Shown here: positions 50,240-63,995 of the stretch, piece by piece
Layout of the letters: every line of letters begins with the position of its first letter
Numbering within the stretch: position 1 is the stretch's first letter
Assembly (NCBI RefSeq): GCF_963576545.1
Contig: NC_083639.1
Span: 17,737,118-17,801,117 of the forward strand
DNA length: 64,000 nucleotides
Reading direction: 5' to 3'
Origin: Limanda limanda
Lineage: Eukaryota > Chordata > Actinopteri > Pleuronectiformes > Pleuronectidae
Notes under the pieces: model-generated
Databases searched by the model: none
Told to the model about the DNA's origin: nothing
The model's input: the letters and a program-made list of their open reading frames with translations, nothing else
Translations under genes and position numbers: made by a program

Positions 50240-53200
50240 ATGGCGACGCTTCTGGGGTCCGAGTCCCCCTGTACTGGAGGAAAACGACGAAATTGCCGCA
50301 GCAATATCGTCACAAAGTTCACGGCCAGTAAAGTCACCGGCCAGGGTTTCAGCCAGGGGACACAGGTGAGAGAAGCGAGGCGGGTAGCGACGGTACAGCT
50401 CGTCCGAAGGCTGCTCCACCGAGACCAGGGACTTGCGCTCGGAATGCAGCCTGAGAACGGAGCCTCTGTCCCGGGCACTGCACCGGAGAGGCAGCCGCTC
50501 CTGACAGCCGGGGCTTCTCAGCTAGCTAACACAACGACGGGCGTTTTAAACAGCACGACCCGTTCACCTGGACGCCTCTGGCCCCTTTGAAACACGGTGT
50601 GCTCGCTGACAACACAAACGACGTTAGCATGATCGGCAACCGTGTGAGGCAAGCTCCGCTCCGGTTCTGCCTTTTGTTGTTAGCTCTGCGTTAGCTTAGC
50701 ATTAAAGGCCAGGTTCAGCTGGCACCGAGGCACATATAGAAGGACGGGTTGTTGTTGCTTCTATCGGGCGTTGTGTTGTCAGCGTGAGTCTGTGGTTCAG
50801 TGTTAGAGCCGCTTAAATCACAGTGTTAATCAACGGCAGCCACATTAGCTCATGCTAGCGAACAGGGTATCGTCAGCTAGCTAGCTAGCTAAGCCAGCTG
50901 AACAGCTCAGGTGATTACGTAACGACACAATAACTATCGTTTCCATAAAAGGGTAGGGCAGCTGTGAGCAAGTGTATTTATAATTCTACACAAGCGAATA
51001 TTTACTCGATATCTGAATCTTCGGGGGACAGAGATATAACGTTAGGTGACGTCGGCTGTTATTGTTTTGTTTTTTTTAAATACACATTACTCGTGTGTGT
51101 GTTGACATCGCACCAGTGCTGACATGTTAGCCATTGTCTTCAGCTGCTTCTGTTTGTTTACTGCACCTCGACTGGAACGACGGAGTTTTAAAGCCATCAA
51201 AACATTGTGTTCCAGTGCCTCTGCAACACTTTACCTTCACCACTGACTTGCAGTTTTCGAGGGGAATGCAATCACAATCTCGTTGGTGATTTTTAAAAAG
51301 TGAAACCTTATCAGACAAACCTACCACCAACATGAAAAGACCAGGTTTAAGGATTATATCCCCAATAACAATGTTGTGTTAAGTGTTGATGCCTCAGCTG
51401 CTACAACCCCAACAGTTGTCCAAATACACTGCTGTTCAGTCATTGCTGCGGACACATGTTAATGGTCAGGTCAGGGAATGCGTTCAGATGTAGGGGTCAT
51501 CAACATTCAAGAGCTACGACAGAAAACCCAGACATTCCTCAGTCAGGTTCCTCCCTCCGCAGAGCAGAGGTTAGTGCAGTCAGAGGTTCATGTGTTCATT
51601 AAAGGTTCTCATGTTCTCAGAAAGATGCATCTTGAATTTTTAAAGGTTAAGGTGCGCTCATATGAATGTTAAGTTTGACTAAGGATGAGTTAAAATAGAT
51701 TAAATGTTGTGGGTCTTTGCTGGTTCCAACTGAGCAGAAATCATTTCTTTAATATGTATCATATGATACCAATCTGCTTTGTTTTGGTTAGTGTTCTGTC
51801 CAGTTTTGTGCCAAACATAGCCTGTTACTTTTAAAGTAAACCAGTGTGGACGCAAGGTTCGGTAACATGTCAATATCTGAGAATGTACAACATGTTTTGT
51901 TCTTTTCAGAAGATTAGGCTATTTAACATTTTTGATATTCTGTTTGGTTGAAGTATTATTATGTCAGTTTCTAAAGTAATGCCATTGCCACTGTTTTTTA
52001 TTAGACCTTCAACAGTGAGCAGTGCTGTCACAACCAGACAGAAATTGCGTGCATCCATTCATTACTTGTGGGGTCAATAAATCAATTTGGTAAATCTAGA
52101 AAACGTCCTCTTCTGTGACCTCCAGCAGCTTCAATTCAAAACACCCCACAAGGGTTCAATCAAAATGTGGTAAAACTCGACACAACACACCTGTAATGAG
52201 ATCACACTGCTGGGGTCCAGTAGGCTGCAGGGTCAACTCCAACCTTCTGCAGCACTTCACGGCCTTGCTCCACTTTACATAAGCACCGACTGACCATGAG
52301 CCAGGCCAGGACTATATGATCCTATGTGTTGGTTATTACAGGGGCATAATAAAAATCTGCTGAAGCTGCTTTTAGTTGCTGTTGTATTCATTGCAGCAAT
52401 CAGCTGTATAACCTGAGGTGTGTGACTCTTCTCTAATCTCATTTAAAAGAGCAGTCACAGTGTTTCTATCCTCTGGGGCTTTTTGTTTGTCTCAAAAGTT
52501 GTATTCATGTTTTCTGGTAGGGAAGATGAGGAAAGACAATATATTTTTTGTAATTTATAGACCTCATATATGTGTTTAGCAGACTGAATATTCTTTTTAT
52601 TTCTGTTGAATCATGCAGTCCACTGAAACGTGACAAATTGCCAAAGTAAAGTAGATAATTCTGTCAAGAGTGCAGCCTAACATCCACTAGTACAAGCAAA
52701 CATTTACCTTTTTAAAACCTTTCTGAATCACTGACATAATTAAAGTGTTTTTTTTGTTCTCTGTATGTTACACTCTAAGTTTGCCCCTGGTTGTTTTGTC
52801 GTAGCTCCCAACATGTTTGCTCCAGGAGAGAGATAAACGGGCCAAGTGGAATGGAATCCCTACTGTGCTGCAGAAGCTCTACGAGAGCAGCCATCCCAAC
52901 AGTGACCTCTCCCATGCCCACAGCTTTCTTAAGGTACACAAAAAGCACTTCTCCATTCAACACTTTTAGCCACATTTCACTTTGGTATCTGGGTGATGTA
53001 ACTTACACGGGAGCAATGTTTTTCTGGTCAGGTATTATCATCTCAGCTCTCCGTGGAGGCCATGTCTTTTGTTACAGAGGACAGGAAGACTGCTCAGGAA
53101 TCCACCTTCCCCAACACGCACACCTTTGACCTCTTTGGTGGAGTTGATGTAAGTTGAACATTCCTGATACCTGATGCTCTGTTGTTGTTGGACTCAGACA

Positions 53201-56200
53201 CTGAAGTGTGTTACCTCAGGAGAATCAGTTGTTGCAAAGAAACTTGTACTAAGAAGTAGAAATAATAACATTGAATTTTCATTCGTCTGTGTCGCTGAAG
53301 CTGCTCGTGGAGATCTTGATGAGACCCACACTAACTATGCAGAAGAAAAAACCCAAAAGTAAGTAGCACTGACATCACATATGTCTTTATTGACAAGTTG
53401 ACATGTATGGAAAAAAAGTATTTAAATTTAGACTAATGTCTTTTGTTTCTGTTGTAACAGTGAATGATGACCTGGTTAAGGACTGCCTTAGTGTTCTCTA
53501 CAACTGTTGTATATGTGTAAGTGTCCTATTACATTTATAATTGTCAGAGGTGTTTTGCATCTTGCTTCAACTAAGCACATGTATATAGCTTTATGTGTTT
53601 TTTCCTGTAGGTAGTTTGTGTTGTTATACAGGTCTCAAAAGCTCTCAAATGGATTTGACTAACATACACATTTTTCTCCTTTCAATTCATAGACGGAGGG
53701 GGTGACGAAGAGTCTGGCAGCAAGGGACGACTTTGTTCTGTTTCTCTTCACCCTGATGACAAACAAGAAGACCTTCCTACAGACTGCTACCCTTATTGAA
53801 GATATTCTAGGGGTCAAAAAGGTCAGTTATATTTCTCAGACTGAGCATTTAGCTCTGTTGACTCCAGAACCAACCACTTTAATATTGTGTCTCTTACTCT
53901 TATAACTGTTTTGTGACACTGATTTAGCAGACTGGTTGGCATACTTGTGCACTTCTTAGTCAATCTGTATGCTTACTTTTTATATTCTCTTGAACTCGGG
54001 CACAGTTTTTCCTGACTTTGGTGATGTTACAAAATGTTTGTATTATGATGCTCCATCAATTTTTTTGTATTGTGTTTATATATGTGGAGGCTGAAGACCC
54101 TCTAATCTCCTTTTACTTCTCCTCTTAAATAATGACAATAACTCAACTGATTATATCTAGTGTCCATATTTAGCACGCTGCTAATTCTGGCTCATTTACA
54201 GTCATTTTCCTGCTGATTAATGAGCACTGTCCCTGTCAAATAAATGAAAACAAATCAAACTTAAGCATTTATACATCAGAGCTTTTCTTTAGTATTTATG
54301 AAGGATAAATTGATATTGTATTATTTAGCAATGGTATTATCAGTGCACCACCTCCTCACTTTATACATGAGAGAATTCAAGTATTTAAGACCCATAATGA
54401 ACAACGCTGCCTGATTAGAACGGTGCTATGAACAACGTGTGTATTAAGTTTGATTGGTATTAATTAATGGTTGATTGGTTGGCACATAAACCTCTGCAAC
54501 ATTGTGGTAGATGTATCATGCTGCTTTAAAGCCTCTTACATTTGTGATAAGAGATGTAGCAGTGCAAGGGGTGCTACTTGTGATTTACATAGACATTCAG
54601 TGTTTTCTGAAACCTTTTACGGTAATGGAGAATTAAGGATATAAAAACACACGCTCTACTTTGTAACAGTTTTTATGTACCTAGCTCCAGGATCACAAGC
54701 CTTTGATTTCCTTGTAAAGGTCCCAGACAAGTATGCTTAGGCATACCTCGCATGGATTATTTATTTGACCAAAGGAAAAAATCTAGAGACAGTGCTTTTA
54801 CCTCTGACAGCTTGTCCTGTGTATCAATCAATGTGTCTGATCACAATGGACTAAAACATCACAGGGAATTCACTCTGACTAAAAATAATCACTGCTACAA
54901 TGCTGCCGTGAGAAAGATAAACAAGGTTCAAAAACCTTCATAGTATTGTTTGTTTTATTGTGAAATTATTTCTTTGATGTCCTTCCACAAACTGATTATG
55001 CAATATTTATAAGCTACTGCAGTTTTAGTAGGTTGCAAATTCAGGCTTGATCTCTCAACTTGGGATTTGTTTCTGATTCTGATCCACTATCAGACCGATG
55101 ACAGTTTGTGTTTGCATTCTTAAGGAGATGATCCATTTGGAAGGGATCCCCAACCTATCAGGCCTGGTCCAAAGCTTTGACCAGCAACAGTTGGCCAACT
55201 TCTGCCGCATCTTGTCTGTCACCATCTCAGAACCTGATGTAGGAAATGACGACAAGCACACCCTGCTGGCTAAAAACGCTCAGCAGAAACGCAACGCCAT
55301 CCCCTCACGGGCAGAGGTCAATCAGGGTAAGTTTCCTTAAACACCTTTCCCACTGTACAAAAATCCCACTAACGCATGCTAACATCTGGCTTTTGTCTGC
55401 AATGTGAATGGATTAAATGAGCATTCACTCCCAGGTCAAATGATTCTGCGTTAGATAAAGGTCGCTATCCGCTGTGATTATCAGGTGAGGGAGGGCCTCA
55501 GTTTTCATCGCATTTGTTGACGTTGAACATGACACATGGCTAGGAAAATAACGGAGAGACAACCTCCTACTAGCATTAGGAAAATAATTAATCACCATAT
55601 TTTTTGTTGGTTTCCCCGCATTCAGAAAACTTGCGTACACCTGCTAGTTTAGGTGCAAAAGAAGTATTGGTCCACTGAGTTCAAACAAACTATGTAACAT
55701 GTGTGCCGTTGCAAAAAATGGATCAATACATTTAAAACTATCTAATGTTGTTTATCCTAAAGTAACCCTGCTGAACATCCCTGGGTTCATCGAGCGGTTA
55801 TGTAAGCTTGCCACTAGAAAGGTGTCTGAGGCCACAGGCGCCAACTTCCTGCAGGAGCTGGAGGACTGGTACACATGGCTCGACAATGCTCTGGTGCTGG
55901 ACGCCCTTATGCAGATGGCCACTGAGGAGGCGGAACAAAGCAGTACAGGTGAGACCAGTCATCTGGGCTGATAGTTCCTCACCTTCCTAAATCCTATGAA
56001 CTTTGCCTAAACTCATCTTTTCACTTTCAGAATCATCAGATGAGAGTTCTCTGGCCACAAGCCCCCTGAGACATCGACTGCCTCAGTCCATGAAGACTGT
56101 CCATGAGATCATGTATAAAGTGGAAGTGATGTATGTGCTGTGTGTCCTCCTCATGGGCCGACAGAGGAACCAGGTACTTCACATCACTTCCTCCTCTCTA

Positions 56201-59200
56201 AGATTTAAGTGTTGGAGTTTGCTCTAAGTAGGGAGCAGTTCTCTCACCACTGTTATGCGTCTCTGCTCAGGTCCACAAGATGCTGGCGGATTTCCGTCTC
56301 ATCCCAGGACTCAACAACCTGTTTGACAAGCTGATCTGGAGGAAATACACTGCTTCAAATCATGTGGTGCACGGCCAGAATGAGAACTGCGATTGTAGTC
56401 CAGTATGAATATTAAATAAAACTGACATTTTTGAACAGTAATAAAATGAAACTTTTTGAAGATGAACACACTTTCTTCTCATTATACAGGAAATCTCTTT
56501 TAAAATCCAGTTTTTGCGGCTACTCCAGAGTTTCAGTGATCACCATGAGTAAGTGACCCTTGCTTGTGTCCCTTTCTAGATACGACTTCTCGTCTTAAAT
56601 TGAGTTTGTTTTGAAACGTGTTGCTTCTCTTTCAGGAATAAGTACCTCTTGCTGAATAGCCAGGAGCTGAATGAACTGAGTGCCATTTCCATGAAGGCTA
56701 ACATCCCTGAGGTGGAAGCTCTGGTCAACACAGACAGAAGCCTAGTGTGTGATGGGAAGAAGGGCCTCCTCACGCGCCTGCTCGCTGTCATGAAGAGGGA
56801 GCCTCCAGACTCGTCCTTCAGGTCAGATTTGTATAGGCCAATGATCAAGAGGCAGGGGGTGATGTTGATATTATATGGTGTGAGGAAAAGTCAAACATTC
56901 CCATATTGATCAAATGAGCCATACATTCAAATGACAGTAGATGTGAACTTGGAAAGAAGACGAGATTCCAGAGCTTTTGGTGATAAAACCATTGGATAAA
57001 CCAGTGTGGATTTGCTATGAACAAAAACACCTAGTTCATCATTTAGAAAACTGCGTAGCATTCATACTAAAAGTGTATGTGCGCACAAAAGCTGAAAATG
57101 GTATACATATTCTCCTGCTGACCAATGGGTTTCTCTGAATCACGAAAACAAGTGAATACAAAAAAAAGAAGTGTTGTTAGTGAGGTGGCGGTGAAGAACA
57201 ATTTTATGGGACAGCAGCAGTGATGTCATTAATAAAGAAAATACACTGATAATCTGCTGCTACGAGATAATACAGTTAGTGAGAGTGAGAAAGATAGAGA
57301 GAACTGAGCCTGAAATAAGAAAATGATCTTATTCAAAGGTAGAGGCACAAATATATAATAGATTCAAACTGTCAGAATGTGAGTGAACTTGTTGTATCGC
57401 AGAGACACCTCTAAACTCTCAATCCTATCAAATTTAACAACAGTTTTTTTCTGGGATATTATTAGGAAATGGAAGTTTGAAAGGGAATAGTTTTTCTTTA
57501 GTGATGTCCAGTGTGCTCTGGTCGCCTGATGGCACAGAAACTTTCACTGCATCGATACAAGCACAGTGTTGGAAGATATTATTAAAAACCGTTAATGACT
57601 CTGCTTTGAAACTCTTCTGTTTAATGGTATCTGAACGTAATTTGCTGTAAGTTGTTTTATATGTTTTTCCAGTTGAAGGTTCTTATGGAACAGTTATGTA
57701 ACGAAGCACAGATATCGCTGTTGGTTAATTGTAATGAGGAAGTGGATCACAAATCTGTCTTCGGTTCACCACCTCACGACTGCATCATTGACATTTGTCT
57801 GTCTTGTTCTTCTTTTTCTAGCTGACTAAATGCTGAATGTTTCTGTTTCTTCATGTAGATTCTGGCAGGCAAGAGCAGTGGAAAGTTTTCTCAGAGGAGC
57901 CACCTCCTATGCAGACCAAATGTTCCTTCTGAAAAGGGGACTGCTCGAGGTAATACTGAAGCCACCTTGTGTTTCTCTACAAACAGTCGACATTTCACAG
58001 ATCTCTCATTGATTTTAAATCCTCTTAATTAAATAGTTACTCACTTCCTCCTCTCGACAGCACATCCTGTTCTGCATCATCGATAGCGGCTGTACATCTC
58101 GAGACGTCCTACAGAGCTACTTTGATCTGCTGGGAGAGCTCATGAAGTTCAACATTGATGCCTTCAAAAGATTCAACAAATACGTCAACACTCCTGAAAA
58201 GGTAGAACTTTCGTTTGCATTGAATATGCTGACCTAACAAAATATAACTTACATTTTTTTTTCAACAGCTGTGTTAAATATGTGGCTAATAGTCGTTGAA
58301 TTTCTTCTCTGTAGTTTCAGACCTTCCTGACGCAGATCAACAGCTCTCTAGTGGACTCCAACATGCTGGTGCGTTGCATTGTCCTTTCGTTGGACCGCTT
58401 CGAGAGCGAGACGGAGGATGTCAAAGGTAATTGAGGATGGAAAGTTTGAAGATGGAGACTCGTTCCAGAATTTACTGACCAACCTCATCTAAGTTGACAG
58501 ATGAAGCAGTCCTGTCCAGGATCTAAACCAATGAGTGTTTTTTTAAAGAGATAACACAGAAACTTTTCTACAAAGCATTCTGTTGATTTATGACCTAAAA
58601 ACATTAATAAAAGATATCTTAAGATTAGCTTGAGGAAATCTTATAAAATTTTGTACAAACATTCACTTAGATTCAAAGATGAACTGATTACGTCTTGGTG
58701 ACATCTGTGTCATGCGTGTCATTGCAACAATGTGCAAGGAGTTTTAAGACCATGTCCACACAATTATGGATTAATCTGGTAGAACTACATGTTCGATATT
58801 TTAGAGATCTGTTTTCATTTAGTTTTCGATTTCATGTCCACAATGAAAAAAACAAATGTTTAAAAGAGGGGTTTATATTGATCTGAGTGTTTTGTGCTCC
58901 CTCCCTCAGTGGTGGAGGTTCTGTCTGAGTGCTGCCTGCTGTCCTACATGGCCAAAGTGGAGAGCAGACTTACCTTCCTCTTCAGACTGATCACCATCAT
59001 CAACGTGCAGACTCTCACACAGGTGTGTCACTTTCACATTGTTGCACAAACAGTTGTAGAATAAGGAATAATTCATCTCACAATTAATAAATTGTTGTTA
59101 AAACTTTGAAGCTTAATGGATAAGTTAACTCTACGATTGTTATTCTAAATACTCAATTACTAATGTCTTGTTTGGTGTTGTATCCATCCCATCCTCTTTC

Positions 59201-60343
59201 CCTGCAGGAGAATGTGAGCTGTTTAAACACCAGCCTTGTGGTCTTGATGTTGGCCAGAAGAAAGGCTAAACTGCCCTTCTACCTCAACGCCTTGCGGGAG
59301 AAGGAGTATGCAGAGAAGTACCCGGGCTGCCTGCTCAACAACTTCCACAACCTATTGCGCTTCTGGCAGCGCCACTACCTCAACAAGGACAAAGATAGCA
59401 CCTGTCTGGAGAATGTGAGTATCGTTTACATTAACCTTCAGGGCTTTTTCTATGATGCATTGAAAACATGATGACAGGGTATTAGCATAAATGCATGCTG
59501 GGAAAATCAGAGCTGCATCACTAGTGGCATGTGACCAATAACTTTATCAAGTGATGTAAAGGTTGTTTCTACTTGTTTTACTGTCCCCAAGTGGCTAAAA
59601 ATATATATCATGTCTGATCCAATATTTAGAAGTTTGATAATGTTTCATATATAAAATGTGATTCAATTATGTTGTGTGAAAACACAAGTGGTTACTTAAA
59701 TTGAGTCACTGTTATTTGTTAGATTTTGGTGAAATGGTCTACTCAGGATAAGCATTAGAACTGATACAACAGACATCCAGAAACACAGCTAAGCCTGGCT
59801 GATTTTAACAGGAAGCACATTTTAAACATTTCATTTTACTAGATTTGGATCTGCCCCAGTGTGCGATCCGGTGCAGATCCAAATCTAGCACAATCTCAAC
59901 ATTCACCTAAACATTCCTGTGTTTTTTTAATCAAGAGTCATGACTTATTCTCTGAGAAATCAATGAAAATGTAAAATGCCCCTTCTCACTTTGTTAAACT
60001 GTTGCCTGATCTGGATCAGCACCAGCAATTAATGGGTTCTTCCCTGAAGTTTGGTGATAATCTGTCCAGTAGTTGTGTAATCGTGACAACAAAAACAAAC
60101 AAATGCAGATAAAAACATAGCCTCCTTGGCGGAGGTAATTAAAACTCAATAATAGAACAAGCAGTCGTTTTGTTGTTGTAACTCCTCTGTGGTCTCGCTC
60201 CTCAGAGCTCCTGTATCCCCTTCAGCTACTGGAAGGAGACGGTGTCAGTGCTGCTGGGCCCGGACAGGACTTCTCTGTGTGCCATAGGGAGCTACATTGA
60301 TGAGCCTTTCATGGATCTGGACAGAGACCTGCTAGAAGATTGA
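50240..60343 (+). CDS. trpc4ap: TRPC4-associated protein (TRUSS), complete, 18 exons
   Basis: Substrate receptor of the DDB1-CUL4 ubiquitin ligase (targets include MYC) that also binds TNF receptor 1 and TRPC channels. Exons: 50240-50365, 52805-52933, 53032-53148, 53301-53358, 53461-53516, 53693-53821, 55125-55326, 55763-55948, 56031-56173, 56271-56402, 56490-56548, 56636-56821, 57859-57949, 58061-58201, 58315-58426, 58910-59022, 59208-59414, 60206-60343. Phases agree throughout and give 774 residues (human 797). From exon 2 on it matches human almost block for block: FDQQQLANFCRIL, LLMGRQRNQVHKM, FDKLIWRK, LLNSQELNELSAIS, FWQARAVESFLRG, SYFDLLGELMKFN. The N-terminus (exon 1, MATLLGSESPCTGGKRRN) is shorter and diverged. 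The acceptor of exon 4 (GCTGAAG) has a weak pyrimidine tract. No frameshifts were seen. Confidence 0.96.
50366..52804 (+). other. trpc4ap: trpc4ap intron 1
   Basis: CpG-rich to about 50620, then AT-rich. A GCTA tandem run (AGCTAGCTAGCTAGCTA) lies at about 50875-50892. No coding exon or clear transposon was seen. Confidence 0.5.
59839..59888. repeat. Hairpin with perfect 16-bp arms
   Basis: CTAGATTTGGATCTGC at 59839-59854 has its exact reverse complement at 59873-59888, with an 18-base loop. It lies in the last trpc4ap intron, about 120 bp before a CCTCC..GGAGG repeat, and contains GGATCTG as that family often does, so it may be a rearranged part of that repeat. Confidence 0.85.
60005..60141 (+). 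repeat. CCTCC..GGAGG interspersed repeat (3' part)
   Basis: The order AATTAATGGGTTCTTCCCTG, GTCCAGTAGTTGTGTAATC, ACAAACAAATGCAGATAAA and a terminal hairpin CCTCCTTGGCGGAGGTAAT is one I recognise as very common in fish introns. It lies in the last trpc4ap intron, 65 bp before the last exon. Confidence 0.6.
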
Positions 60344-61250
60344 CCTCCAGCAAGTGCACTCTGGGGTGGGACAGGGCAGAGGGTCACAGGGAGCATGGAC
60401 ACCTAGAGCTGGTGATGACTCCACTGAGCTGAGCCATCCAGACGCTTCGTGACAGTGCTTCTGGATGTAAAGACTCACCTGTTTGCTTTCTGTACCTACG
60501 CATGGAGGCTGTCATCGCAGAGGGGAGGGGGATATAAATTCTCACCGAGTTACCGCTCTTCTTCAGAGGAAGCCTGTACGCCCGTCCCAGAAACACAGAA
60601 CAGACTATTGGGGGAACTTGGGATATGACACCTGCGTTAGATGTTTGCTTTAGGTGAAATTCAAATAGAGCCTTTTATATAACCTATACAAAATTCTATG
60701 AAAAAAATATGTATGATTCAACAAATTGTTAGAAAAGAAAAAAAAAGATTCCTTTTACATGGACTTGGTTTGGAAATGTCCACAGATGAACTGTCAGCCA
60801 GATGTGCAGTGACACGTCGCAGGGAGTCTGCTGTCTCAGTCGCCCACTACCCACCGGCTCTCTGTGGACTCAGTGCCACTGCCTGACCTGTGGGGAGGGG
60901 GGCATTAATGAAATTTGACTTTTTCTTGCAGGGGTCTTGATGATGAACAGCATTTCCTTTTAACCTGTCTGTGGGTCTATTTTATTAGGTGGCTATTGTT
61001 GATTGGTGCTTTCTGGCTCTACTCAGAACATTTAAGTAGCTGGTGGGCCGGCTGACGTGTCTCACAGAATCACACACACACACACGGGGCTCCTTTCACC
61101 CAAAACCCATCCACTCTGCTGTGGCTTCAGAAGCTTCACACAGCAACTTGTCTCTTTTCCAGGTTCTTTTTGCTGATCTATTTTTGTGTTGTTGAAAACA
61201 ATGGCTTTTAGCTCTGGATAAAATGTAGAATAAAACATTGCACAGATTAA
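60344..61250 (+). other. trpc4ap: trpc4ap 3' UTR and polyadenylation signal
   Basis: From the TGA at 60341-60343 to AATAAA at 61229-61234, about 0.9 kb. A second AATAAA lies near 61353 and could give a longer form. The UTR contains a short (CA)n at 61071-61085. Confidence 0.65.
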
Positions 61251-61360
61251 AATTGCTTTTATTGTTTATTATAGTTTAACACATTTGTCGAATAAATCAC
61301 CGTCATTTTGTACAGAATTTGTATCCATGCTGTGGGCGATGCTTTGGGAAAGAGAATAAA

Positions 61361-61639
61361 CTATGCAGGTGCTAGTGTTAAGATACCACTTTGAATTGCT
61401 CCAGACACTGTTTTATGTGAATCAGCCTTCAGCCCAACATCCTCATCATTGGACTCTGTCAGATTTTTCTTAATCTCAGAGAATGACAATCTTTCTGTGT
61501 GATTGCTCTTATAGCTTGGTGCCACCACTCGATCTTTACTCTGGATTGAGAAGAAGCTCGGCTGTGTTGACGTGTCCATGGCATGAATGTGCAGTTGCAG
61601 AGCTGAGCAGATAGTTGGCGTCTTAAATTGAACACCCAC
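61361..61639 (-). other. Unassigned 92-codon ORF between trpc4ap and myh7b
   Basis: The minus-strand frame begins MGVQFKTPTICSALQ, has an internal methionine in HAMDTSTQPSFF, and ends SGILTLAPA before a TAG. Composition is protein-like (charged, few Cys or Trp) and a pyrimidine-poor AATTTAAG precedes the middle of it. I recognise no domain and no homologue. A frame of this length can arise by chance, and it overlaps the possible extended trpc4ap 3' UTR in antisense. Confidence 0.2.
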
Positions 61640-61981
61640 GATAAGTACAAAATGAATGAGCTACCTCATATTTTCTCCTGAAACCGTACAGATCTAACCA
61701 GGTCTAATGACAAGTGTACAGTCATGATTCATGTGAATGTATAACGGGATGCAAACACATGTCCTTTTACACATCTGAAGCCTTTTGCTTTTGCTTTAAA
61801 GCTGATAACCAGAAATGTTCCCTTGCTCTCTAGATTTCATTCAGCATGTTTTAAAAGAAATCTCTCCGAGTATGCACATGCTTAAACAGCTCATCTTTTG
61901 CAGCAATGTTGATGCAAGAAACTTCTCATTTATCCCTTGCTGAGATAAATGCTTTGTTTAACATACTTAACACATACTTAA

Positions 61982-62034
61982 CACTCAGGTTGTTAACACC
62001 ACTGCAAACTGCAGTGGTGTTAACAACCTGAGTG
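61982..62034. repeat. Perfect hairpin, 25-bp arms and 3-base loop
   Basis: The arm 61982-62006 (CACTCAGGTTGTTAACACC then ACTGCA) is matched exactly by its reverse complement at 62010-62034, with only AAC between. It is essentially a 53-bp palindrome able to extrude as a cruciform, in the gap between two convergent genes. Confidence 0.92.
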
Positions 62035-62819
62035 CTGATCGTGTTTTCTCATGGATGTAAACCCCTGGTATCGCTCCAGTCATCCGCCATGGAAGTCGAT
62101 GAAAAACCAGAATGTTGTGAGCTACTGCATTGACACTCCCTGATTGTTGTAGCTTTGTGCTTTGACGGTGTGGGAGAGTGCGCCCTCTGTATGAGCATCA
62201 GAGAACTGCTTCTCCACAGTTCTGCCATATGTGGTGTGAAGCTCCGAGTAGGCCTTAGATTTCAAACATTATTTTGTGTAGGAAATGGTGAAATCTTATC
62301 AAGAAGATGCTGCGAACTATTTGATTTTGCCACTTTAATTTGGGGTCTCACATGTATTGACTTTATTAACTAGTTTTATATCATGATTGGCAACGTGACC
62401 ACTTCTAAGCTGGCAGTTAATACTCGGACCATGTGGTGCTTTTTGATCAAATATATCTCAACACACAACGCCGAACAGCATCTGGATTTTTTTGTTGAAA
62501 AGGACAACGATTAACAGTGGATAATTCATGGTGTAATCTAAACCATGAAAGCAGAAAATCTCTCATGGTTGTGTTAAATAATCTCGTCCGCACCTGTCTG
62601 ACTAATCAAACAAAAAAGAAAAGATTCACGTTTCAGTTTGACATTCATCTATAACCACTACTGTAACAGGCTCTAACCCTGCACCTTCCTCCTCTAATGC
62701 TGGTGTTGAACTTCATTTTCCTTATTTAACAACTGTTTGTCAAATTAATAATATAATAAATTCTTCTTTAGACCTTTGTTGGGTTTCTACCTTTTTCACA
62801 TACACACACATCAGTCATA

Positions 62820-62907
62820 GGGAAAGATTTAAAAGTCTTTATTTGGGCGTTCACAGAGCTGAGCACATCTGTTGCAGGTGGCTGACTTTGCTTGCAGCCT
62901 CGTGGCA
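62820..62907 (-). other. myh7b: myh7b 3' UTR and polyadenylation signal
   Basis: On the minus strand the TGA at 62910-62908 is followed by about 65 bases and then AATAAA (plus-strand TTTATT, 62838-62843). A very short 3' UTR such as this is common for sarcomeric myosin genes. Confidence 0.75.

Positions 62908-63995
<1,088 letters not shown>

Larger units (their letters stand above)
61251..62820. other. Intergenic region between convergent trpc4ap and myh7b
   Basis: About 1.6 kb with no recognised gene. It contains the unassigned ORF (61361-61639) and a perfect long hairpin (61982-62034). I see no transposon with clear ends. Confidence 0.5.

Noticed and set aside
61982..62034. miRNA precursor
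   Set aside because: The 3-base loop and fully paired 25-bp arms do not look like a Drosha/Dicer substrate, and no conserved mature sequence is recognised.
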